Origin: Sphingomonas quercus
GTDB taxonomy: Bacteria; Pseudomonadota; Alphaproteobacteria; Sphingomonadales; Sphingomonadaceae
Direction: 5' to 3'
Assembly: GCF_018863195.1 (NCBI RefSeq)
Contig: NZ_JAHKRT010000005.1
Coordinates: forward strand, 1 to 64,000
Length of the DNA stretch: 64,000 bases
In this document: in pieces, positions 35,367 through 44,337 of the stretch
Layout of the letters: every line of letters begins with the position of its first letter
How positions within the stretch are numbered: the first letter of the stretch is position 1
Notes under the pieces: generated by a model
The model's input: only the letters and a program-made list of their open reading frames with translations
Database searches by the model: none
What the model was told of the DNA's origin: nothing
Made by a program: the position numbers and the translations under genes

Positions 35367-36041
35367 TCAGGCGAGCACGCCCTCGTGCAGGCGGACGAGG
35401 CGATCCATCTTCGCCGCCAGGCGCTCATTATGGGTGGCGACCAGCGCCGCCGCCCCCTGGCCGCGCACCAGCCGCAGGAACTCGGCCAGCACGACATCGG
35501 CGGTGGCCTCGTCGAGATTGCCGGTCGGCTCGTCGGCCAGCACCAGCGCCGGTCGGTTGGCAAGGGCGCGGGCCACGGCGACCCGCTGCTGCTCGCCGCC
35601 GGACAGCTGGGACGGACGATGCGTCAGTCGGTTGCCCAGGCCGAGGGTGGTGAGCAGGTCCGCCGCCCGGGCGTTGGCTGCCGGCCGGTCCGCCCCGTGA
35701 ATGAGCTGGGGCAGCACGACATTCTCCACCGCCGAGAAATCCGGAAGCAGATGGTGGAACTGATAGACAAAGCCGAGCGCGTCGCGGCGCAGACGGGTGC
35801 GCCCGCCATCGTCGAGCCGGGAGGCCTCGGTGCCGGCGATGCGGATCACGCCCTCGAAACCGCCCTCCAGAAGGCCGACCGCCTGCAGCAGCGTCGACTT
35901 GCCCGAGCCCGAGGGTCCGAGCAGCGCCACGATCTCGCCCGGCGCCACCGCCAGCGAGACGCCACGCAGCACGTCGATACGCACGCCGCCCTGCTCGAAG
36001 CTGCGGCGCAGGTCGCGCACGTCGAGGACCGGCTCACTCAT
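35367..36041 (-). CDS. lolD: lipoprotein-releasing ABC transporter ATPase LolD
   Basis: A 224-residue ABC ATPase of the MacB/LolD class. It has Walker [25 protein letters not shown] signature, Walker [13 protein letters not shown] (the TGNLD extension is typical of LolD/FtsE/MacB) and the H-loop in VATHNERLA. The start overlaps the stop of lolC by 8 bases. With LolC it extracts outer-membrane lipoproteins from the inner membrane and passes them to LolA. Confidence 0.93.
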   Translation of the reverse strand: MSEPVLDVRDLRRSFEQGGVRIDVLRGVSLAVAPGEIVALLGPSGSGKSTLLQAVGLLEGGFEGVIRIAGTEASRLDDGGRTRLRRDALGFVYQFHHLLPDFSAVENVVLPQLIHGADRPAANARAADLLTTLGLGNRLTHRPSQLSGGEQQRVAVARALANRPALVLADEPTGNLDEATADVVLAEFLRLVRGQGAAALVATHNERLAAKMDRLVRLHEGVLA

Positions 36042-37284
36042 AGCGCAGCACCTGCACCGGGTCCGTGCTGGCCGCCTTCCACGCCGGATAGAGCGTGGCG
36101 AGGAAGGACAGGCCGAGCGCCATCACCGTCACCGCCACGACCTCGACCGGATTGGTCTTGGCTGGCAATTCGGTGAGGAAGCGGATCGACGGATCCCACA
36201 GATTCTGCCCGGTCACGAACTGCACGAACCCGACCACCGACTGGCGGAAATAAAGGAAGATCTGCGCCAGGATCAGCCCTGACACCGTACCCAGCGTGCC
36301 GATCGTCAGGCCGACGGTGATGAACACCTTCATCAGGCCGCGCCGCGTGGCGCCCATGGTGCGCAGAATGGCGATGTCGCGGGTCTTGGCGCGGACCAGC
36401 ATGATCAGTGACGACAGGATGTTGAACACCGCCACCAGGATGATCAGCGACAGCACGACGAACATCGCCACGCGCTCCACCGCCAGCGCTTCGAACAGCG
36501 CCGAGTTCATCTGTCGCCAGTCGGAGATCACGCCCTTGCGCCTCACCTTGTCGGCGAGCGGGGCAAGGATCTCGGCCACCCGGTCGGCATCGGCGGTCTG
36601 CACCTCGATCATGCCGACGGCATCGTCGAGCATCAGCAGCGTCTGCGCGTCCTCCATCGGCATGATCACGAACGCCTTGTCATAATCATAGACGCCGACC
36701 TCGAAGATCGCCGCCACCCGATAGGAGACGATGCGCGGCACCGTGCCGAACGGCGTCGTCTGTCCCTGCGGGCTGATCAGGCTGACCTCGCCGCCGACGC
36801 TCGCGCCAAGTTCCTCGGCGAGGCGCGCGCCGATCGCGACATTGCCCGAGCCCGGGGTCAGCGCCTTGAGGCTGCCCGCCGTCACCTTGCCGTTCAGCAC
36901 GGCATTGTCGCGGATATCCTCCACCCGCATGCCGCGCGTCACCACCCCTTCGACACGGCCCTCATAGCTCGCCATCAGCGGCTGCTCGATCAGCGGCACG
37001 GCGCTGGTCACGCCGGGGGTCGCCTTGGCCTGCGCCACGATGTCGCGCCAGTTGTCGAGGCGGTTGCCATAGCCCTGCACCACGGCGTGGCCGTTGAGGC
37101 CGATCACCTTGTCGAAGAGCTCGACACGGAAGCCGTTCATCACCGACATGACGATGACCAGCGCCGCCACGCCCAGCGTGACCGCGAACAGGCTGATGCC
37201 CGCCACCAGGAAGATGAACGCCTCGCCCTTGCCCGGCAGCAGATAACGCCGGGCGATCATCCGCTCATAGCGGTTGAGAATCAC
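36034..37284 (-). CDS. lolC: lipoprotein-releasing ABC transporter permease LolC/LolE
   Basis: A 416-residue inner-membrane protein with the MacB/FtsX layout: one membrane helix near residues 25-48, a periplasmic domain of about 220 residues, then three helices (about 275-300, 320-345, 375-398). The N-terminus [20 protein letters not shown] and the [17 protein letters not shown] segment are diagnostic of LolC/E. A single LolC/E-type gene suggests the homodimeric (LolF-like) arrangement usual in alphaproteobacteria. The GTG start at 37284 shares a GTGA with the proS stop, so translation is coupled. Confidence 0.92.
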   Translation of the reverse strand: MILNRYERMIARRYLLPGKGEAFIFLVAGISLFAVTLGVAALVIVMSVMNGFRVELFDKVIGLNGHAVVQGYGNRLDNWRDIVAQAKATPGVTSAVPLIEQPLMASYEGRVEGVVTRGMRVEDIRDNAVLNGKVTAGSLKALTPGSGNVAIGARLAEELGASVGGEVSLISPQGQTTPFGTVPRIVSYRVAAIFEVGVYDYDKAFVIMPMEDAQTLLMLDDAVGMIEVQTADADRVAEILAPLADKVRRKGVISDWRQMNSALFEALAVERVAMFVVLSLIILVAVFNILSSLIMLVRAKTRDIAILRTMGATRRGLMKVFITVGLTIGTLGTVSGLILAQIFLYFRQSVVGFVQFVTGQNLWDPSIRFLTELPAKTNPVEVVAVTVMALGLSFLATLYPAWKAASTDPVQVLRYE

Positions 37285-38600
37285 TTCGCCGCGAGCCTCG
37301 CCACGGCCTCGTCCGGAGCAAGCTCGATCGTCTCGCCGGTGGCGCGGCGCTTGAGCTCGACGACGCCGCGCTCCAGCCCCTTCGGGCCGATGACGATCTG
37401 CCAGGGCAGGCCGATCACGTCCATCGTCGCCAGCTTCTGGCCGCCCGACAGCGAACGATCGTCGTAGAGCGTCTCGACGCCGGCGGCGTTCAGTTTCGCG
37501 TAGAGCGCGTCCGCCGCCGCCGTGCAGGCCGGGTCATTGTCGCGCATATTGACGATGCCGACCGCATAGGGCGCCACCGCGTCGGGCCAGATGATGCCCT
37601 TGTCGTCGTGGCTCGCCTCGATGATCGCGCCCATCAGGCGCGACACGCCAACGCCATAGCTGCCCATGTGCGGCACCACCTCGGCGCCGTCCGGGCCCTG
37701 CAGCTTGAGGCCCATCGCGCCCGAATATTTGGTGCCGAAATAGAAGATATGACCGACCTCGATGCCGCGCGATTGACGCAACGCCTCGCCGGCCTCCGCC
37801 TCGCGGGCCGGATCGCGCTTCTCGTCGGTGGCGGCATAGTCGGCGGTGTGGCCCGAGACGATCGCCTGGAGGGCGGCGGCATCATCGAAGTCGACCGAGC
37901 TCAGATCCGCCGGCCGCTCCCAGTTGGCATGATAGAACACATCGCTTTCGCCCGACGGCGCGAGGATGATGAACTCGTGGCTGAGGTCGCCGCCGATCGG
38001 GCCGGTATCGGCCTGCATCGGGATGGCGCGCAGGCCCATCCGCGCGAAGGTGTTGAGATAGGCGACGAACATGCGGTTGTAGCTGGCCCGCGCGCCGGCC
38101 TCGTCCATGTCGAAGGAATAGGCGTCCTTCATCAGGAATTCGCGGCCGCGCATCACGCCGAAGCGGGGGCGCACCTCATCGCGGAACTTCCACTGGATGT
38201 GGTAGAGCGAGCGCGGCAGGTCGCGATAGCTGCGGGCATTGTCGCGGAAGATGGCGGTGATCATCTCCTCATTCGTCGGCCCGTACAGCATCTCACGATC
38301 ATGCCGGTCGGTGATGCGCAGCATCTCCGGGCCATAGGCATCGTAGCGCCCGGATTCGCGCCACAAGTCGGCGGATTGCAGCGTCGGCATCAGCAGCTCG
38401 ATCGCGCCGGATCGATCCTGTTCTTCCCGCACGATCTGCTCGATCTTGCGCAGCACGCGATAGCCGAGCGGCAGCCAGGCATAGATGCCCGCGGCGGTCT
38501 GCCGGACGAGGCCGGCGCGAAGCATCAGCTTGTGGCTGATGATCTGCGCATCGGCAGGCGTTTCCTTGGTGACGGGCAGGAAATAACGGGTGAGGCGCAT
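37281..38600 (-). CDS. proS: prolyl-tRNA synthetase (short alphaproteobacterial type)
   Basis: A 439-residue class II synthetase. It begins [20 protein letters not shown] and contains motif 2 ([27 protein letters not shown] region, about residues 135-160) and motif 3 ([17 protein letters not shown], about 340-356), followed by the anticodon-binding domain. It lacks the large editing insertion of the E. coli enzyme, which is the usual form in alphaproteobacteria. It charges tRNA-Pro in the cytoplasm. The start at 38600 is taken over an upstream in-frame alternative because the N-terminus then matches the family; the ribosome-binding site (AAGAGA) is weak. It is first in a proS-lolC-lolD unit. 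Confidence 0.96.
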   Translation of the reverse strand: MRLTRYFLPVTKETPADAQIISHKLMLRAGLVRQTAAGIYAWLPLGYRVLRKIEQIVREEQDRSGAIELLMPTLQSADLWRESGRYDAYGPEMLRITDRHDREMLYGPTNEEMITAIFRDNARSYRDLPRSLYHIQWKFRDEVRPRFGVMRGREFLMKDAYSFDMDEAGARASYNRMFVAYLNTFARMGLRAIPMQADTGPIGGDLSHEFIILAPSGESDVFYHANWERPADLSSVDFDDAAALQAIVSGHTADYAATDEKRDPAREAEAGEALRQSRGIEVGHIFYFGTKYSGAMGLKLQGPDGAEVVPHMGSYGVGVSRLMGAIIEASHDDKGIIWPDAVAPYAVGIVNMRDNDPACTAAADALYAKLNAAGVETLYDDRSLSGGQKLATMDVIGLPWQIVIGPKGLERGVVELKRRATGETIELAPDEAVARLAAK

Positions 38601-39027
38601 CGGTCTCTTTATCGGCCGGAGGAATGATCGGCTTGAGGCTGTAGGGCGCGCGCCGGCAATCGACAAGCATCAGCCTGCCCGCGCGATCTGTGGCGCAAAC
38701 GCCACAAGCAGGGCATTATCTCAACATACCCTAGGTTTGGCTCATGACAGAACTGCGAATCCAGCGTAGCCAAGCTCTCACGAAACGCAGGTCGATGGCC
38801 GTGGTTCGGGGAGGCAAGGGCTCCGCCAGGATCGTCGAAAGGGGGCGATCCAACAAGCGCGTCGAGCCCAAGCCCCAAAGGGGGCTGGCGAGCATTCGTC
38901 ACGCGGGCGCCCGGGTCGAGAAATCGGCCCGGGCGTTTGTGTATCTGGGCCTCATCGTGGATCGATATCGGCCGTTGAGCCTTTCCTGCGCCTGAACGTT
39001 CCGGTCGGGCGAGACAGGAGAATGCGC
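38601..39027. other. structured intergenic region with hairpin cluster (possible small RNA or leader)
   Basis: No protein gene is convincing in these 427 bases. Several perfect inverted repeats are present: TGTGGCG/CGCCACA (38689-38706), GGATCG/CGATCC (38829-38834 with 38846-38851), AGCCCC/GGGGCT with a 4-base loop (38871-38876 with 38881-38886), and CGCCCGGG/CCCGGGCG (38908-38915 with 38928-38935) followed by TTTGT on the plus strand. The last three, packed in about 110 bases and ending in a GC-rich stem plus a short T-run, look like a structured RNA or a leader for the small gene at 39028. No known RNA family was recognised. Confidence 0.4.
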
Positions 39028-39153
39028 ATGGCCAGCCAGCCCCCCGGCGACCCGATCCCGACCCCGGTCGATCCGATGCCGACGACCCCCACCGATCCGA
39101 TCCCGCCCACGCCCAGTGATCCGGTGCCGACCCAGCCCACGCCGCCGGATTGA
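39028..39153 (+). CDS. small proline-rich repeat protein
   Basis: A 41-residue open frame beginning MASQPPGDPIPTPVD. It consists almost entirely of DP-x-P units of 7-8 residues (DPIPTPV, DPMPTTPT, DPIPPTPS, DPVPTQPT, PPD). AGGAG stands seven bases before the ATG at 39028; an in-frame ATG at 39022 is closer to it. It has no signal peptide or membrane segment and is acidic and certainly unfolded. Function is unknown. The strong ribosome-binding site and the regular repeat argue for a real gene, but its size leaves doubt. Confidence 0.5.
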   Translation: MASQPPGDPIPTPVDPMPTTPTDPIPPTPSDPVPTQPTPPD

Positions 39154-39205
39154 GGATCGCACAAGGCCAGGCGCCGCCATCGTTCCACCCGTCAGGCGCG
39201 CCGGC

Positions 39206-40840
39206 TCACACCAGCCGGCTGTGCCTCACGGCGGCGGCGATGAAGCTGGCGAACAGCGGGTGCGGATCGAACGGCTTGGATTTCAGCTCGGGGTGGAACT
39301 GCACGCCGACGAACCAGGGATGATCCGGCCGCTCGACGATTTCGGGCAACGTTCCATCGGGCGACATGCCGGAGAAGACCAGCCCGCCTTTCTCCAGCGC
39401 GTCGCGATAATGGACGTTCACTTCGTAGCGGTGGCGATGCCGCTCGGAAATCTCCGCCGATCCGTAGATCGTCGAGACGTGCGAGTTGCCGGCGAGCATC
39501 GCCGGATAGGCGCCGAGCCGCATCGTGCCGCCGAGGTCGCCACCCTCCTCGCGCTTCTGCAGACCGTCGGCGGTCATCCATTCGGTGATCAGGCCGACCA
39601 CCGGCTCTTCGGTCGGGCCGAACTCGGTGGTCGAGGCACCGGCGATGCCGGCGGTATTCCGCGCGCCTTCGATACACGCCATCTGCATGCCGAGGCAGAT
39701 GCCGAAGAACGGCACGTTCTTCTCGCGGGCGAAGCGCACGGACGCGATCTTGCCCTCTGACCCGCGCTCGCCGAAGCCGCCCGGGACGAGGATGCCGTGC
39801 ATCGGCTCCAGCTGCGCGGCGACGTCCGAGCCTTCCTGCTCGAACAGCTCGGCATCCAGCCAGCGCAGATTGACCTTGACGCGATTGGCGATGCCGCCGT
39901 GCACCAAGGCCTCGGACAGCGACTTGTAGGCGTCCGGCAGGCCGACATATTTGCCGACGACGCCGATCGTCACCTCGCCTTCCGGATTGGTGAGGCGATC
40001 CATGATCGTCTCCCAGCGGGAGAGATTGGGCGCGGTGCCCGGCTCGATGCGGAAGGCGCGCAGCACCTCCGTGTCCAGCCCCTCACCATGATAGTTGAGC
40101 GGCACGCCATAGATGCTGGCCGCGTCGAGCGCGGGCACCACCGCCTCGGGCCGCACATTGCAGAACAGGGCGATCTTCGCCCGCTCGGACGCCGGCAGCG
40201 GCCGCTCGCAGCGGCAGACGAGGATGTCCGGCTGGATGCCGAGCGCGGTAAGGTCGCGCACGCTGTGCTGGGTGGGCTTGGTCTTCAGCTCGCCGGCTGC
40301 GGCGATATAGGGAACCAGCGTGACGTGGATGAACAGCGTCATGTCCCGCCCGAGGTCGTTCCGCATCTGGCGGATCGCCTCCATGAACGGCAGGCTCTCG
40401 ATGTCGCCGACGGTGCCGCCGATCTCGCACAGCACGAAATCGAGATCCTCGACATCGGTGCGCGCGAACGCCTTGATCGCGTCGGTGACGTGGGGAATCA
40501 CCTGCACGGTGGCGCCGAGATAGTCGCCGCGCCGCTCCTTGGCGATGATCGTCTGATAGATGCGGCCCGAGGTGACATTGTCCGACTGGCGCGAGGGCAC
40601 GCCGGTGAACCGCTCATAATGGCCGAGATCGAGGTCCGTCTCCGCGCCGTCGTCGGTGACGTAAACCTCGCCATGCTGATACGGGCTCATCGTGCCCGGA
40701 TCGACATTCAGATAGGGGTCGAACTTGCGGATGCGGACCCGATAGCCACGCGCCTGAAGGAGCGCCGCGAGGGAGGCCGCCATGAGGCCCTTGCCGAGCG
40801 AGGAGACCACGCCGCCGGTGATGAAAATGAACCGCGCCAT
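39206..40840 (-). CDS. pyrG: CTP synthase
   Basis: A 544-residue enzyme that makes CTP from UTP, ATP and glutamine. The synthetase domain begins [19 protein letters not shown] (P-loop) and contains [24 protein letters not shown]. The C-terminal class I glutaminase domain has the nucleophile in [14 protein letters not shown] and the His-Glu pair in [12 protein letters not shown]. Length is normal. The start at 40840 matches the conserved N-terminus; a GTG three codons upstream is also in frame. The ribosome-binding site is weak. Confidence 0.98.
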   Translation of the reverse strand: MARFIFITGGVVSSLGKGLMAASLAALLQARGYRVRIRKFDPYLNVDPGTMSPYQHGEVYVTDDGAETDLDLGHYERFTGVPSRQSDNVTSGRIYQTIIAKERRGDYLGATVQVIPHVTDAIKAFARTDVEDLDFVLCEIGGTVGDIESLPFMEAIRQMRNDLGRDMTLFIHVTLVPYIAAAGELKTKPTQHSVRDLTALGIQPDILVCRCERPLPASERAKIALFCNVRPEAVVPALDAASIYGVPLNYHGEGLDTEVLRAFRIEPGTAPNLSRWETIMDRLTNPEGEVTIGVVGKYVGLPDAYKSLSEALVHGGIANRVKVNLRWLDAELFEQEGSDVAAQLEPMHGILVPGGFGERGSEGKIASVRFAREKNVPFFGICLGMQMACIEGARNTAGIAGASTTEFGPTEEPVVGLITEWMTADGLQKREEGGDLGGTMRLGAYPAMLAGNSHVSTIYGSAEISERHRHRYEVNVHYRDALEKGGLVFSGMSPDGTLPEIVERPDHPWFVGVQFHPELKSKPFDPHPLFASFIAAAVRHSRLV

Positions 40841-40966
40841 GGGAATCACCGCTTAGCGAAGGGGGTGCAGAAAGGGCAAGGCAGCGAATCACATTAAGCG
40901 ACCGGATGGGATCATCCGGCGCCTTTCAAGCCCCCGAATGTTCCCGGGGGGGGGCCGCCTTGTGAC

Positions 40967-40992
40967 GAAAAAACCGGGCCCGCCGCGGGCGC
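40967..40992 (-). terminator. Rho-independent terminator after secG
   Basis: Directly after the secG stop, the minus strand reads GCCCGCGGCGGGCCCGG followed by six T (40973-40968). The GCCCG/CGGGC stem plus T6 is a good intrinsic terminator separating secG from pyrG. A run of nine G (40946-40954) lies just beyond. Confidence 0.75.
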
Positions 40993-41427
40993 TCAGCGTT
41001 CCATCGGAACGGCGGCGTTGCCCTGGGCCGGGGCCGGGGCGGGCGCGGGTGCCGGCGCCGCGGCGGCGGGCGCCTGAGCATTGGCGGTGGGTGCCGCGCC
41101 CACGGCGGCCGCGATCGGATCCGTCGGCGCAGGTGCGGGCGCGCCCGCGTCCGGCACCACCGGCGCCTGCCGCGCGAGCGACGTGTCGATGCTGGCCGGC
41201 CGGTTGTGAACGCTGGCCAGCGCCGCCAGCCCGATCGACATCAGCACGAACAGGGCGGCGAGAATCGTCGTCGCGCGGGTGAGGAAGTCGGCGGCGCCGC
41301 GCGCCGTCATCAGGCCGGCCGGCCCCTGCCCCATGCCGAGCCCGCCGCCTTCCGACCGCTGCATCAGGATCACGCCGACCAGCGCGGCGGCGATGAGGGC
41401 ATGGACTATCAGCAGGAAGGTGAACAT
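40993..41427 (-). CDS. secG: preprotein translocase subunit SecG
   Basis: A 144-residue protein. Two membrane helices (about residues 1-20 and 52-75) flank the conserved loop LMQRSEGGGLGMGQG. The motif ARGAADFLTRATTILAALF in front of helix 2 is typical of SecG. It has a long alanine/proline-rich tail ([11 protein letters not shown]), common in alphaproteobacterial SecG. It assists SecYEG protein export. The start at 41427 is the first Met that gives a normal SecG N-terminus. It is usually next to tpiA in this group; here about 4.5 kb of other genes separate them. Confidence 0.93.
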   Translation of the reverse strand: MFTFLLIVHALIAAALVGVILMQRSEGGGLGMGQGPAGLMTARGAADFLTRATTILAALFVLMSIGLAALASVHNRPASIDTSLARQAPVVPDAGAPAPAPTDPIAAAVGAAPTANAQAPAAAAPAPAPAPAPAQGNAAVPMER

Positions 41428-41509
41428 GGCGGCTTTCGTGGGGATACGGACAAGGGGCGCGACATAGTGGATGCGGGCCGATCCGGCAAGGCGGAGCGGC
41501 ACGCCCCCC

Positions 41510-42541
41510 TCATTCCTGCGCTGCCGGGCGCGGCCAGCCGATCGGCGCGAACACCGGTCGCGGCAGCGGCCGGCCATTGAGCAGGAAGGCGGCGAGCGGC
41601 CGGCGCGCCACCATGCCGAAATGAACGATCAGGCAGATGGCCAGCGTCGCGCCGCAGATCAGCGCGAACCCCGCCCAGCCGCGATAGCCCGGCGCCAGCA
41701 TCATCACCGCGTTCTGGAGGCCCACCGTCACCGGATAATGGACCAGATAGATGGTGTAGGAGGCGCGCGACAATTCCGGCACCGGCCAGCTGATCCGGCG
41801 CACGCCGAGCGCCTGCTGGAAGATGCCGAGCATCACCAGCAGCGCCACGGTGGTGCGGACGAGCTGGACGACGATCGAGGCGGCCGGATCGTCGAGCACC
41901 CCCGGCGCCACGATCAGCAGCGCGATCCAGGCGGCGAAGGCGGCGATCGCCAGCCACATGTGAACGCGGCCGAGCCTGATCGTGCCGGCGGCGATGGCCT
42001 GCCCGGCCAGATAGAAGACGGCATAATAGGGCGCGGTGATCAGGCCGGTGATCCACAGCGGGTAGATCGCCGCCTTCCACACCGGCACATGGATCAGCAT
42101 GAAAGGCGAGAGCAGGATCGCGGCGACGCCGATCTGCCACAGCGGCAGCGCGCGGCGCGGCAGGAAGGCGCAGAGCATCAGCACCGGCAGGAACCACAGA
42201 TGATCGGTCTCCGCCCACCAGCGCGCCGGCTCGCTGAACATCGTCCTCACCCCGATTACCGCGAGCGCGGTGAAGGCGAAGGGCACCAGCAGCAGCGCCG
42301 CCCGCTTCTTCACCCATCCCGGCCGATCATTGGCGAGGAAGGCCAGGAAGCCGGCGATGGCGAAGAACGTCTCCATCCGGAAGACGTGGATGCCTTCCTT
42401 GATCAGCGTCCAGCCCATGCCCGAACCGAGCGCGTCCACGGAATGAAAGGCGATGCCCAGCATGGCGAGGACGAGGCCCCGCCACGCATCGATCCCATGG
42501 ATACGCTGGCTGCCTGCAGCGGCGGCAGAAGAGCTGTTCAC
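41510..42541 (-). CDS. acyltransferase family 3 membrane protein
   Basis: A 343-residue polytopic membrane protein with about ten helices. It opens with RIHGIDAWRGLVLAMLGIAFHS, the characteristic N-terminal R-x-x-x-x-D-x-x-R-G block of the acyltransferase-3 family (OpgC/OafA-like), and contains METFFAIAGFLAF. Such proteins move acyl groups (acetyl, succinyl) onto surface glycans. It lies in the interval between secG and tpiA. The acceptor is not known. Confidence 0.85.
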   Translation of the reverse strand: MNSSSAAAAGSQRIHGIDAWRGLVLAMLGIAFHSVDALGSGMGWTLIKEGIHVFRMETFFAIAGFLAFLANDRPGWVKKRAALLLVPFAFTALAVIGVRTMFSEPARWWAETDHLWFLPVLMLCAFLPRRALPLWQIGVAAILLSPFMLIHVPVWKAAIYPLWITGLITAPYYAVFYLAGQAIAAGTIRLGRVHMWLAIAAFAAWIALLIVAPGVLDDPAASIVVQLVRTTVALLVMLGIFQQALGVRRISWPVPELSRASYTIYLVHYPVTVGLQNAVMMLAPGYRGWAGFALICGATLAICLIVHFGMVARRPLAAFLLNGRPLPRPVFAPIGWPRPAAQE

Positions 42542-42632
42542 GCGATGGCTTCCGGATTTTTCCTTGTCTGCGGGGCCTTTGGACGCAATGAGGTTAACAA
42601 GTCCAGCCTGAGCAACGCCTTCATGCGCTGAG

Positions 42633-42696
42633 CCCGTTCGCCCCGAGCCGAGGCTGAGCCCGTCTAGGGGCCCGATGCCTCCTCAGGACAAACGGG
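42633..42696. repeat. possible dispersed intergenic repeat fragment
   Basis: The 173-base gap after the globin-coupled sensor gene contains CCCGTT (42633-42638) and AACGGG (42691-42696) as an inverted pair, with GAGCCCGTTCGCCC and CCTCAGGACAAACGGG context. I recall similar short intergenic palindromic elements in sphingomonad genomes, but only one copy is in this window, so this is tentative. Confidence 0.25.
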
Positions 42697-42714
42697 TGGC
42701 AAAGAGATGCGCGG

Positions 42715-44238
42715 TTAGAAGCTCGACCAGTCGTCCGTCTCCTGCGTCACCACCGCCCGTCCGCCGCCGGATGCGGCGAGCTTCACCGGGCGACCGGCCC
42801 GCCCCGGTGCCGACACGGCCGCCACGGCGCCCCCCTTGCGCAGCCGAAAGCCGCCGACCAGCTCCGCCAGCCGGTTCGCCTCGGTGGCGAGGCTGCTCGA
42901 GGCGGCGGAGGATTGCTCGACCATCGCCGCATTCTGCTGGGTGACCGCGTCCATTCCGACGATCGCGGCGCTGACCTCGCCCAGGCCGGAAGCCTGCGCC
43001 TCCACCGAGACCGAGATGCGCTCGATCAGCGTCGACACCTCGCGCACCCCGGCGACGATCCGCTCCAGCGCCTCGCCGGTACGGCCGACCAGCTCGGCGC
43101 CCGTCGCCACTTCCCGCGAACTCTCTTCGATGAGGCGCTTCACGTCGTGCGCGGCGTCCGCGGATCGCTGGGCCAGCGCGCGCACTTCTGAGGCGACCAC
43201 CGCGAAGCCCTTGCCGGCATCGCCTGCCCGCGCTGCCTCGACGCCGGCATTGAGCGCGAGCAAATTGGTCTGGAAGGCGATGCCGTCGATCACCGAGATG
43301 ATCTGGTTGATCTGCTCCGAGGAATGCTCGATCCGCTTCATCGCCGCGACCGCCTCGCCGGCGACCCGGCCGCCCTCGGCGGCGTCGGTGCGGGCGCCGA
43401 CCACCGCCCGCGCGACATTGGCGGCATCGCGCGCGGTGGCGGTCACGCCCTCGGTGACGTCGCGCATCGCCGCGTTGGTCTCCTCGAGGCTGGCGGCCTG
43501 CTGCTCGGTCCGCCGCGAGAGGTCGAGCGCCGCGGCGTTGATCTCGCTGGAGCCGGTGCGGATGCTGTCCGACGCCGACGCCACCTGGGACAGCGTGTCG
43601 ACCATTCGCGCGCGCATCGACGAGAAGTCGGTGACGAGGCGCTCATAGCCTTCCGGCAGCGAAAGCTCGGCGAGGAAATCGCCGTCGGCCAGACGTGCGA
43701 AGGTGCTGCCGACCTCGTCGACGACGAGATCGCGGCGATCGGTGACGACGTCGAAATAGACGCTCATCGCCATGTCCATGTCGAACAGGGCGGCCTTGAT
43801 GAATGTAGTGATGGTCCGCGGCGAGGCGCCGAGGCCGAGCGTGCGCTGGATGCGATTACCCAGCATCGCCGGGATCATGTCACCCATCACCCGCGCATAG
43901 GCTGCGATGTAGAGGCTGTAGGGCAGGCCGATATCGGCGTGGATCTTGCCGATTCGCGCGGCGCTGGCCCGATATTCCCTGTCGAGATTATGCGCGAACA
44001 GCCCCCGCCAATGATCGAGCTGCTTGCCGGCCGCGACGTCCATCACCGCATCCGAGCGGAAGAAGCGGCTGGTGGCCGGTGTCGCGCGGATGAACGCATA
44101 GAGGTTTTTCAGTGCGCGCGGCGCGAAGCGATCGACGGCACGCTTGACAGCGGGGAAGGCGCGAAAGCCTCCCTCGCCGTCGAAGCCGTACATCGCCAGG
44201 CGCTCCGCGAACGCCCGATCATCGCTCTCTTGGCTCAT
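42715..44238 (-). CDS. globin-coupled methyl-accepting chemotaxis protein (HemAT-like), copy A
   Basis: A 507-residue soluble receptor without membrane segments. The N-terminal protoglobin domain (about 1-170) carries the proximal heme histidine as His100 in RIGKIHADIGL, the globin-coupled sensor signature. The signalling domain (about 225-470) contains the hairpin tip [19 protein letters not shown] and [16 protein letters not shown]. The C-terminus ends DWSSF, a W-x-x-F pentapeptide like the CheR/CheB tether of enteric chemoreceptors. Members sense oxygen, CO or NO and steer the flagellar motor through CheW/CheA. Start at 44238 (MSQESDD) has GGAAGGA nine bases upstream; an in-frame ATG at 44256 is an alternative. 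A paralogue is encoded immediately upstream (44338-45873). Confidence 0.92.
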   Translation of the reverse strand: MSQESDDRAFAERLAMYGFDGEGGFRAFPAVKRAVDRFAPRALKNLYAFIRATPATSRFFRSDAVMDVAAGKQLDHWRGLFAHNLDREYRASAARIGKIHADIGLPYSLYIAAYARVMGDMIPAMLGNRIQRTLGLGASPRTITTFIKAALFDMDMAMSVYFDVVTDRRDLVVDEVGSTFARLADGDFLAELSLPEGYERLVTDFSSMRARMVDTLSQVASASDSIRTGSSEINAAALDLSRRTEQQAASLEETNAAMRDVTEGVTATARDAANVARAVVGARTDAAEGGRVAGEAVAAMKRIEHSSEQINQIISVIDGIAFQTNLLALNAGVEAARAGDAGKGFAVVASEVRALAQRSADAAHDVKRLIEESSREVATGAELVGRTGEALERIVAGVREVSTLIERISVSVEAQASGLGEVSAAIVGMDAVTQQNAAMVEQSSAASSSLATEANRLAELVGGFRLRKGGAVAAVSAPGRAGRPVKLAASGGGRAVVTQETDDWSSF

Positions 44239-44337
44239 CTCGCACGGTCCTTCCATTGTTGCGGATCCGTTATGGTCAAGCGAAGTTAACGATGCCTCTC
44301 CGGAATCGCACGATTTCAGGTGCTTGGCCGGGCGGCC

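Noticed and set aside
38601-39027. tRNA, SRP RNA or RNase P RNA in the proS/pyrG gap
   Set aside because: No cloverleaf or T-loop consensus, no SRP GGAAGCAG-type loop and no RNase P signature could be found.
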